From the NCBI GenBank assembly GCA_964539665.1, contig CAZIKB010000226.1, positions 1 to 5,568 on the forward strand: a DNA stretch of 5,568 bases, read 5' to 3'. This document shows, piece after piece, positions 1 through 5,482 of the stretch. The DNA comes from CAZIKB01 sp964539665 (GTDB lineage: Bacteria; Zhuqueibacterota; Zhuqueibacteria; Oceanimicrobiales; Oceanimicrobiaceae). A program made the position numbers and the translations under genes. Within the stretch, counting starts at the first letter, position 1; every line of letters begins with the position of its first letter. The notes below the pieces were generated by a model, which made no database searches, was not told where the DNA came from, and worked only from the letters and a program-made list of their open reading frames with translations.

Positions 1-75
1 TTGTCTTTATTGTAAATACTGAACTTAGAAACTTAAGTGTCGAAGTTGGGTTAACAATCCTCACTTACAAAAGTG

Positions 76-95
76 TTTAGTATAAATATACTAAA
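76..95. repeat. AT-rich palindrome, 9-bp arms
   Basis: TTTAGTATA (76-84) and TATACTAAA (87-95) are exact reverse complements separated by AA. The compact symmetric shape is that of a dimeric regulator site. A related half, TGTTTAGT (114-121), repeats the left flank TGTTTAGT (74-81) exactly 40 bp away. No gene in the window starts here, so a target would have to lie left of position 1. Confidence 0.4.
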
Positions 96-147
96 ACGAT
101 CTGCGACCACTGATGTTTAGTGTGAAATGATTCTTTTTCTTTATGCG

Positions 148-191
148 GTGAGCGTAGAGCGTTATGTCAGGGAACACGCTCTACGCATCAC
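148..191. repeat. Strong inverted repeat (15-bp stem with one bulge)
   Basis: GCGTAGAGCGT (152-162) is perfectly complementary to ACGCTCTACGC (176-186) around a 13-nt loop. The stem is extended by GTGA/TCAC (148-151 with 188-191) across a single bulged A at 187. The left arm contains a 7-bp direct repeat, GAGCGTA-GAGCGTT (150-163). Five T's follow on the plus strand at 199-203, 7 nt after the stem, so it would work better as a terminator for a plus-strand gene entering from the left than for the peptidase. It could equally be a REP-like intergenic element. Confidence 0.55.
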
Positions 192-214
192 ACTGTACTT
201 TTTACAAATAATTG

Positions 215-233
215 AATCGATGTTCTTCAGAGT
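215..233. repeat. Copy 1 of a 19-bp intergenic repeat
   Basis: This copy begins AATCGATGTTCT and is identical to 2574-2592 at 17 of 19 positions. It lies 46 bp beyond the peptidase stop codon and overlaps the foot of the hairpin by two bases. Like the other copy it sits just downstream of a minus-strand gene in the same orientation. Confidence 0.55.
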
Positions 234-274
234 GAAAGTGTAATTTCCGAATCCGGATTTAACACTATTTTCAC
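232..274 (-). terminator. Hairpin immediately after the peptidase stop (possible terminator or 3'-end structure)
   Basis: On the minus strand the stop TAA (280-282) is followed after 5 nt by an imperfect stem. The paired blocks are GTGAAA/TTTCAC (269-274 with 232-237), GTGT/ACAC (262-265 with 238-241), AA/TT (259-260 with 242-243) and TCCG/CGGA (254-257 with 246-249), closing a GATT loop. That is 16 pairs with small bulges. Its position fits a transcript end, but no U-tract follows, so it is not a textbook intrinsic terminator. It may instead protect the 3' end. Confidence 0.4.
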
Positions 275-279
275 ATCAA

Positions 280-2376
280 TTAATTAAGTCCTCTTCTTTT
301 CAGCAAAGCATCAATCTTTGGTTCCGCTCCTCTGAAGCGTTTATAAAGCGTCATCGGATCTTCTGTGCCACCAGTCTCGAGAATGATCTTTCTAAACGCT
401 TGTGCTGTTTTCTGATCAAAAAGACTTGTTTCTTTAAATGCCTGGAAAGCATCGGCGTCCAGCACTTCAGCCCAAATGTAGCTGTAATAACCAGAAGAAT
501 AACCGCCGGAGAAAATATGATTGAAATAGGGGCTCCTGTAATTTACTGCAATTTCAGGAATCAGACCTATATTGTTTAGAGATTTTGTTTCAAAATCTAA
601 TGGCTCAAGTTCATTAGCTTCAGTAAGTGTGTGCCAGTCCATGTCCAGGAAGGACGCTGCCAGGTATCGGACCGTGGCGAAACCCTGATTAAAGTGGCTG
701 GCTTTTTCCAATTTGTCGATGAGTTCTTGCGGGATAGGCTCACCTGTTTCGTAATGTTTAGCGTAGGACTTAAGCACTTCAGGTTCGGTCGCCCAGTTTT
801 CCATAATCTGAGAGCACAATTCAACATAATCTCTTGGAACAGACGTTCCCGACAGCCTGCTGTAAGTACCATTGGATAGTAGCCCATGCAGCGCGTGACC
901 GAATTCGTGGAACAAAGTGGAAGCCTCTCGAAAGCTCACCAATGCTGGTTTATCTCCTGTTGGTTTAGAGAAATTGCAAATATTGCAAATTACAGGAGTT
1001 ACTTCTTTGCCTCCCTGCTTTGACTGTTTTCTGTAGGAGCTCATCCAGGCGCCGCCTCTTTTACTGGCTCTAGGGAAATAATCAGTATAAAGGATTCCTA
1101 TGTGCGAACCGTCAGCCTCCTTTACTTCAAACACTTTTACATCTTCGTGATACGTGGGGAGGTCGGTTCTTTCTTCAAATGTAATTCCATAAAGCTTATT
1201 GGCCACGGCAAACGCACCCTCTCTTACATTTTCCAGCTTGAAATATGATCTTAATAATTCATCATCCAATTCGTATTTCGCCTTTTTTAGCTTTGCTGCA
1301 TAGTACCGCCAATCCCAGGGCGCCAGTTTAAAGTCATGACCCTCTTTATAAATCATCGCTTGCAGATCATAGGCCTCTTTTTTAGCCATTGCCAGGCCAG
1401 GTTCCCAAAGCTGATTGAGCAAGTTGTAGACATTTTCCGGTTTCTTGGCCATATTCTCTTCAAGCACAAAATGCGCATGGCTATTGTAGCCTAATAAATT
1501 TGCCTTTTTCACGCGAAGCGCTACTATTTTGGAAAGGTTAGCTTTATTGTCCAGCTCGTTGTTGTTGTTGCCACGATTTGTGTAAGCCGTAAAGATTTTT
1601 TCCCGGAGATTGCGTTTTTCAGAATACTGCAGGAAAGGAGTCATGCTGGGTCTATGCAGGGTAAATACCCATTTACCTTCGTACCCGCGTTCTGTGGCAG
1701 CTTCGGCAGCGCCGGCTATGGCAGCTTCTGGCAGACCGGCCAGGTCTTCTTTGTTTTCAATGACCATTTCGAAAGCATTGTTTTCTTTCAGAATATTTTC
1801 ACCAAACTGCAGTGAAAGAAGGGAAAGCTTCATATTTATTTCTCTTAGCTCGGCTTTCTTCTCCTCGTCCAGGTTGGCTCCTCCCCGTACAAAGTCTTTG
1901 TAATATTTTTCCAACAGCGTATTTTGTTCAATGGTTAAGTTGAGCTTATCATTCTGCTCATAAACAGCTTTTACTCTCTGAAATAATTGATCGTTTAACC
2001 TAATATCATCCCGGTGTTTGGACATTAGTGGAGAGACTTCTTTTGCGATTTTTTGCAGCTCATCATTCGTGTTAGCCGAAGTCATGTTCCTGAAAACCCT
2101 GCTGACTTTTGTTAACATAGCGCCGCTGTTCTCCATGGCTTCAATCGTGTTTTCAAATGTGGGAGCATCGGCCATATTTGCAATGACTGCAATTTCCTGC
2201 TGCTGTTGTTTCATGCCTTCTTTTATGGCCGGCAGGTAATGGTTTTCCTTTATTTTGTCAAAAGGCGGGACATTAAAAGGGGTGTCGAATTCACTGTAAA
2301 ACGGATTCTGTTCTTGCTTTGAACAGAAACAGAACAATATTCCAACAGCAAAGATTAATAAAATAATTCTTTTCAT
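280..2376 (-). CDS. dcp: M3 family zinc metallopeptidase, peptidyl-dipeptidase Dcp-like, probable lipoprotein
   Basis: This 698-residue protein is a Dcp-type M3 peptidase. Family members (E. coli Dcp is about 680 aa) use one zinc ion to release dipeptides from the C-termini of short peptides, or act as oligopeptidases. The zinc site is plain: HEFGH at residues 490-494 with the third ligand Glu519 in DYVEL, 25 residues on. The substrate-binding stretch GGYSSGYYSYIWAEVLDADAF (624-644, split here as GGYSSGYYSY and IWAEVLDADAF) and the KPTGDKPALVSF lead-in (471-482) are typical. The N-terminus MKRIILLIFAVGILFCFCSK is a short charged start, a hydrophobic core and Cys16/Cys18. It resembles a lipoprotein signal with a non-canonical lipobox, so the enzyme probably acts in the periplasm, anchored to a membrane. 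An Asn run (270-273) comes from a GTT/AAC triplet repeat in a variable loop. A strong ribosome site supports the start. The closest alternative is oligopeptidase A (PrlC). Family assignment is secure; the Dcp versus OpdA choice is less so. Confidence 0.95.
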   Translation of the reverse strand: MKRIILLIFAVGILFCFCSKQEQNPFYSEFDTPFNVPPFDKIKENHYLPAIKEGMKQQQQEIAVIANMADAPTFENTIEAMENSGAMLTKVSRVFRNMTSANTNDELQKIAKEVSPLMSKHRDDIRLNDQLFQRVKAVYEQNDKLNLTIEQNTLLEKYYKDFVRGGANLDEEKKAELREINMKLSLLSLQFGENILKENNAFEMVIENKEDLAGLPEAAIAGAAEAATERGYEGKWVFTLHRPSMTPFLQYSEKRNLREKIFTAYTNRGNNNNELDNKANLSKIVALRVKKANLLGYNSHAHFVLEENMAKKPENVYNLLNQLWEPGLAMAKKEAYDLQAMIYKEGHDFKLAPWDWRYYAAKLKKAKYELDDELLRSYFKLENVREGAFAVANKLYGITFEERTDLPTYHEDVKVFEVKEADGSHIGILYTDYFPRASKRGGAWMSSYRKQSKQGGKEVTPVICNICNFSKPTGDKPALVSFREASTLFHEFGHALHGLLSNGTYSRLSGTSVPRDYVELCSQIMENWATEPEVLKSYAKHYETGEPIPQELIDKLEKASHFNQGFATVRYLAASFLDMDWHTLTEANELEPLDFETKSLNNIGLIPEIAVNYRSPYFNHIFSGGYSSGYYSYIWAEVLDADAFQAFKETSLFDQKTAQAFRKIILETGGTEDPMTLYKRFRGAEPKIDALLKRRGLN

Positions 2377-2385
2377 TTTTGTTCA

Positions 2386-2391
2386 CTCCTT
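2386..2391 (-). promoter_or_regulatory. Shine-Dalgarno site of the peptidase gene
   Basis: Read on the minus strand this is AAGGAG followed by a 9-nt spacer (TGAACAAAA) and the ATG at 2376. It is a near-perfect match to the anti-Shine-Dalgarno complement and fixes the start codon. It stands out because the other two genes in the window show only weak or no such site, as is common in Bacteroidota. Confidence 0.8.
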
Positions 2392-2401
2392 CTCTTAGTT
2401 A

Positions 2402-2445
2402 GTGTTTGACTGAGAAAAGTCCTTTTTGTCATTTCGGTCAAACAC
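2402..2445. repeat. 9-bp perfect inverted repeat in the peptidase leader
   Basis: GTGTTTGAC (2402-2410) and its exact reverse complement GTCAAACAC (2437-2445) flank a 26-bp centre. The near arm begins 26 bp upstream of the peptidase ATG and 11 bp upstream of its Shine-Dalgarno site. In the leader RNA it could form a hairpin; as DNA it could be a spaced operator. Pairing inside the arms continues only weakly with mismatches. No known operator is recognised. Confidence 0.5.
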
Positions 2446-2523
2446 AAGTTAGTAATTTTATCGTTGTTTATGAAAGCAATAATAATTCAAAAAGTCAATA
2501 TATTTAGTGAATCAAATTGTGAG

Positions 2524-2550
2524 TCCGTGTTGTTCCGTGTGGCTGCGTGG
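2524..2550. repeat. Short tandem repeat, 10-bp period (CCGTGT units)
   Basis: Three units start exactly 10 bp apart: TCCGTGT (2524-2530), TCCGTGT (2534-2540) and the degenerate TGCGTGG (2544-2550), with variable 3-bp spacers. Read on the minus strand it is a CACGGA-type repeat. Short degenerate CCGTG/CACGG arrays like this are, from memory, scattered between genes in several environmental bacterial genomes. No function is assigned. Confidence 0.5.
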
Positions 2551-2573
2551 TAAATTGTAATATTTTCAACGAA

Positions 2574-2592
2574 AATCGATGTTCTACGGAGT
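2574..2592. repeat. Copy 2 of a 19-bp intergenic repeat
   Basis: This copy begins AATCGATGTTCT and matches 215-233 at 17 of 19 positions; the differences are at the 13th and 15th bases. It lies 6 bp beyond the AlkD-like stop codon (2599-2601), in that gene's 3' untranslated region on the minus strand. The core contains an ATCGAT palindrome. Confidence 0.55.
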
Positions 2593-2598
2593 TTAATA

Positions 2599-3285
2599 TT
2601 AATTTCCCATTTTCCGTTTTGGATTCTTGAGTCCGGTGGTAAGTTTATTTTTCACCTCACGCTTTACTCGGGACGCCAGGACGTCTTCATTTTCGTTTAG
2701 AAAATTGCGAACAGCCAGTGCATCATGTTGAATGAGCTCACGCAAAGCCCAGGACAGCGCTTTTACTACCATATCATCTTTATCATCTGCCAGGAAACGA
2801 CACACCTCAAGTGTTCGAGGAACATCTCCGCTTCCCCCAAGCGAGCGCCTGTTGAGTACCACGGTGCAGACTAATGCCGTTCGCCGCCACCAGCGATCTT
2901 TTGAGTGCGCCCATTTATGTATCAACTCGTCTGGTACCTGTCCTTTTTGCCAGGCGGGTCCAGCCAAAAGGCCAGCGAATGAATCAACCGTGCCCCAACT
3001 GCAAATATCTGTTCCGAATTTTTCAAGGTCTGCTTCGCCAATCTTTTCGAAGGCTGCTTTATGGTTTCTAATCAAATCATAAGCAAGCCAACGGTAACCG
3101 TAATTCTCAAACACCTCTTTTGCTAAATCGAAGATGAACTCAGGATTTGCCTGTTTGAGCTTATGAGAATACTTGCGGCGGATTGCCCGGATATTTGGAG
3201 TATTCTGAACCGGCAGAGCTCGGATTTCAGTAACAATCTCGAACGCTATTTCCTTTGTCTTATTTTTATTTAATTTTTCATTCAT
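2599..3285 (-). CDS. AlkD-like DNA alkylation repair protein (HEAT-repeat DNA glycosylase family)
   Basis: This 228-residue, all-helical protein resembles the DNA alkylation repair (AlkC/AlkD) family. Those HEAT-like-repeat glycosylases remove N3- and N7-alkylated purines without flipping the base. Bacillus cereus AlkD uses Trp109, Asp113, Arg148 and Trp187. Here SWGTVDS supplies Trp97 and Asp101 with the same +4 spacing, RWWRR (131-135) supplies the arginine about 38 residues on, and KALSWALRE (175-183) supplies Trp179. The opening IRALPVQNTPNIRAIRRKYS (21-40) and YRWLAYDLI (64-72) are also typical of the family. No signal peptide is present, so it should be cytoplasmic. The basic tail KNPKRKMGN could contact DNA. 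It starts 70 bp after the Roco stop with only a weak AGAAG (3291-3295) ahead of the ATG. Catalytic residues look intact, but substrate range cannot be read from sequence. Confidence 0.9.
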   Translation of the reverse strand: MNEKLNKNKTKEIAFEIVTEIRALPVQNTPNIRAIRRKYSHKLKQANPEFIFDLAKEVFENYGYRWLAYDLIRNHKAAFEKIGEADLEKFGTDICSWGTVDSFAGLLAGPAWQKGQVPDELIHKWAHSKDRWWRRTALVCTVVLNRRSLGGSGDVPRTLEVCRFLADDKDDMVVKALSWALRELIQHDALAVRNFLNENEDVLASRVKREVKNKLTTGLKNPKRKMGN

Positions 3286-3355
3286 AGTGTCTTCTGAATA
3301 TTGGCTTTACAGATTTCTCTTTTTAATCATACTAACAAAGATTTCACTCGTAACA
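3286..3355 (-). other. Short spacer between Roco and AlkD-like genes
   Basis: The gap is 70 bp. I see no hairpin plus T-tract that would stop transcription after the Roco gene and no convincing promoter for the AlkD-like gene. Read-through from one to the other is therefore possible. This is an inference from absence of signals. Confidence 0.4.
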
Positions 3356-5482
3356 CTATAATTTCTTAATCACTTCCAATGCTACAGGTGGAACATTGGG
3401 CATGCCTATGTTTTCTGCGATTTTGTTATAAGTCTCTGCTAAGCCTACCCCGTAGTCCCTTCCTTTACGGAGCAACTTTAATGCTTTATGAATGCTTGAT
3501 TTCTCATCTGATAAATCATCGATAAAGCGTTTCAAGCGATTTTTGGAATTTGTTGTGGGTTCCTGGTTTTGTTTCTGTGCGGATTCTATTTCTTTTATGG
3601 CTTTTTCGGCTACTTCAACATCGCTTCTAACTAATTTTATTTCTTCGGTGGGAACTTTTTTAATCTCTAATTCCCGTACAATATCCTCTTTTAACATTTC
3701 TGCTTCGCCCAAAAGCTCCCCTATTACTTTGACGTCAATTTTTATAGATGTCTTTTGTTTTTGTTCAACATGTTGTTCTTGATGTACTTGAATATTAGGC
3801 TTGAAATCAATATGTATTTTACTTTCATCCATTATTTTTTTATTCCTCGCTTCTATTTCTACTTCATTAAAAACACTGCCGATTAATTTTGCGATTGAAA
3901 CATCCTCGGCACTTTTACGGCAATCAATGGTTGTTTTTCCTTTTTGTAAATAGGTTTCAATATCGCTGTAATCGAAAAAGTACGGTGTGTCTGCAGTTTC
4001 ATATTCTGCACAATTACAAGGTACCATCTCATAAAATGGAAGGTTTGGAAACGAACTGTTTTGAATCTTTTTTATTTCTTCACGGATCAGCGATAATAAA
4101 TCCTTACAGCTGTTTGGTGTTCCGTTCAGCCGAATCTCGATTATTTTTAATCCTTCCTTCACGGTTTTCTGTTCGATGACTTGTGCTACTGCCCCTTTTT
4201 TTCTGAATACAACGCCTTCTTTCCATACTTTGTTTTGGTCAATATATTCGTGCATCCGTACGATCAAGCGGCTGCCAATGCCTTTCGGCATAAACGGGTA
4301 CTGAAACCTAAACTGTAAATTATAGTTATTATCCCAGTCGTACTCTGGTTTTTGGGGAGATAACAGTAAAGGAACAATTAAATTATCCTGAGTGCCTGGC
4401 AGTTTATAACAAAGTTCAAAATTGTTCTTTAACATCAGTTGTAATAATTTGACTCTTTCTTCAAAATCGTAACCTTTTTTGCACCAGATTTTATCAATAT
4501 CAGACTTTTTTATAAAGCCATGACTCTTTTCAATATCTTTGTTGGCAAGGACAGAATAGACCGCATCAACAGTCCAGTTAGGATCTAAAAACAAAGTGTC
4601 GCACAGGTTTTGGTCATCACAGAAATGTAGCACAATACCCAGAACGTGAAAATACAGCAATATCAACATCTGGTCTGCTTCTTTTTCAATTTCGAAATTT
4701 TTACAAATCTCAAAATATTCATTAATATGGATATGCTTTTTCTCTCTTCTTTCCTCCAATTCCTTGCGGATGTCTACCCACCGTGCCGGGACTTCTTTGC
4801 CAATGTGTTCAAGCTTGCCGAGCTTGTTTTTTATTGTATTTAAAAAAACATCAAACCTGCTGTCCTCAATTTCTGCTAGGTTAACATCCAGTCTTTGCAA
4901 GCTGAGTTCCGGAAATAAATTTTTATATTTCTTCTCATCATAGATGAATGATGTTATGGTATCGATATTAATTTCATTGAACAACGTGACTACAGGACTG
5001 TTTTCTCCGAGGATGTTGATGATATTCAGCCAGTAATCGAAATTGGCAAGCTCCCGGCGTTTTTCCGCCATTAAAACATAGAGACAATCGGAAGTAAGAA
5101 AAAACTGGTGTAGCATGTATTGGATTTGCTGCCCGCCAAAATCCCAGATATGGGCTTTGAAATCCTTTTTATCATCAATACTAAATCCCCAATTTTGACG
5201 AACCTCAATTCCGAGTGTTGCTTTTTGTTTTTTATTGGGAACGGGAAAATCCTTATCGAATAATAAATTCATTAACGTAGTTTTCCCCGAACCAGGCTCA
5301 CCCACAAGCATTAATTTTGCCTCATAAATGTTATCCTTACCTTGTCTCTTTATTTGTTCAAAGTAATTTTTTATTGCTTTTTTACCCTGATTTACGATAC
5401 CAGGAGGCGGACTTGTTAAAGGATTTTTATAAAAAGAAATAAAGCCATCCTCCCATCCGTCTCTTAACCACTGGATTTCCAT
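3356..5482 (-). CDS. Roco-family GTPase (Roc-COR domain protein), LRR domain missing or truncated
   Basis: This 708-residue protein belongs to the Roco family (relatives of human LRRK2 and Chlorobium tepidum Roco), GTPases that switch through Roc-COR dimers. Roc spans about 52-222: P-loop GEPGSGKT (61-68), switch I KATLGIEV (87-94), switch II DFGGQ (114-118). The G4 position reads NEIN (169-172) instead of NKxD, so guanine recognition is atypical. COR spans about 228-475, with HFCDD and FLDPNW (286-303), MPKGIGSRLIVR (398-409) and VWKEGVVF (419-426). A post-COR segment follows with PCNC (488-491) and TTIDC (517-521). Then come a polar Gln-rich linker (about 552-580) and a helical tail (about 585-708). 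Residues 19-37, NPLTSPPPGIVNQGKKAIK, are the usual cap joining LRRs to Roc, but no LRRs precede them. The ATG has no ribosome site, and coding-like sequence continues upstream to a TAA at 5543-5545. Sampled stretches look more AT-rich than the neighbours. Output and partner are unknown. Confidence 0.92.
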   Translation of the reverse strand: MEIQWLRDGWEDGFISFYKNPLTSPPPGIVNQGKKAIKNYFEQIKRQGKDNIYEAKLMLVGEPGSGKTTLMNLLFDKDFPVPNKKQKATLGIEVRQNWGFSIDDKKDFKAHIWDFGGQQIQYMLHQFFLTSDCLYVLMAEKRRELANFDYWLNIINILGENSPVVTLFNEINIDTITSFIYDEKKYKNLFPELSLQRLDVNLAEIEDSRFDVFLNTIKNKLGKLEHIGKEVPARWVDIRKELEERREKKHIHINEYFEICKNFEIEKEADQMLILLYFHVLGIVLHFCDDQNLCDTLFLDPNWTVDAVYSVLANKDIEKSHGFIKKSDIDKIWCKKGYDFEERVKLLQLMLKNNFELCYKLPGTQDNLIVPLLLSPQKPEYDWDNNYNLQFRFQYPFMPKGIGSRLIVRMHEYIDQNKVWKEGVVFRKKGAVAQVIEQKTVKEGLKIIEIRLNGTPNSCKDLLSLIREEIKKIQNSSFPNLPFYEMVPCNCAEYETADTPYFFDYSDIETYLQKGKTTIDCRKSAEDVSIAKLIGSVFNEVEIEARNKKIMDESKIHIDFKPNIQVHQEQHVEQKQKTSIKIDVKVIGELLGEAEMLKEDIVRELEIKKVPTEEIKLVRSDVEVAEKAIKEIESAQKQNQEPTTNSKNRLKRFIDDLSDEKSSIHKALKLLRKGRDYGVGLAETYNKIAENIGMPNVPPVALEVIKKL

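Larger units (their letters stand above)
1..279. other. Intergenic region downstream of the peptidase gene
   Basis: No gene was found in these 279 bp. In order from the left they hold the AT-rich palindrome with its 40-bp-spaced partial copy, the 15-bp-stem dyad, one copy of the 19-bp repeat and the hairpin at the peptidase 3' end. One plus-strand frame is open from the left edge to a TAG at 78-80 (25 codons). It could be the tail of an incoming gene, but it is too short to claim. Confidence 0.6.
2377..2598. other. Intergenic region between AlkD-like gene and peptidase gene
   Basis: The gap is 222 bp with no convincing ORF. From the AlkD-like stop leftward it holds: one copy of a 19-bp repeated element (2574-2592), a small ATTTTC/GAAAAT hairpin with a 3-nt loop (2562-2576), a 10-bp-period CCGTGT repeat (2524-2550), an AT-rich stretch (about 2450-2520) that probably contains the peptidase promoter, the 9-bp inverted repeat (2402-2445) and the ribosome site. 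A TTGACT hexamer on the minus strand (2493-2498) has no well-spaced -10 partner, so no promoter is called. Confidence 0.6.

Noticed and set aside
3..80. Open plus-strand frame from the left edge ending in TAG, possibly the tail of an incoming gene
   Set aside because: Only 25 codons, no recognisable motif, and this length stays open by chance fairly often. The left flank would settle it.
597..887. Minus-strand 96-codon ORF inside the peptidase gene
   Set aside because: It is a shifted frame of the same strand within a region where the main frame encodes conserved M3 sequence. There is no sign of a real frameshift.
1557..1571. GTT triplet repeat as a phase-variable tract
   Set aside because: Units are in-frame triplets, so length change alters only an Asn run in a loop and cannot switch the gene off.
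631..2239. Plus-strand ORFs of 73-97 codons opposite the peptidase gene
   Set aside because: They lie antisense to a gene with clear family motifs, have no ribosome sites, and their translations look like reverse-frame artefacts.
2320..2332. Cys16/Cys18 of the peptidase as a canonical lipobox
   Set aside because: Neither cysteine has a small residue at -1 (Phe in both cases), so lipidation is only probable; kept as a remark in the gene entry.
2493..2498. TTGACT on the minus strand as a -35 box for the peptidase gene
   Set aside because: No credible -10 element at the right distance and no TAnnTTTG element found.
2562..2576. ATTTTC-AAC-GAAAAT hairpin as terminator of the AlkD-like gene
   Set aside because: Only a 6-bp AT-rich stem with a 3-nt loop and no T-tract following on the minus strand.
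2732..3082. Plus-strand ORFs (116 and 65 codons) opposite the AlkD-like gene
   Set aside because: They are antisense shadows of a gene with conserved active-site residues; Ser/Arg-rich composition is typical of such shadows.
3492..4843. Plus-strand ORFs of 65-96 codons opposite the Roco gene
   Set aside because: Antisense to conserved COR and tail sequence, with no ribosome sites and Phe/Ser-rich composition expected from reading AT-rich coding DNA backwards.
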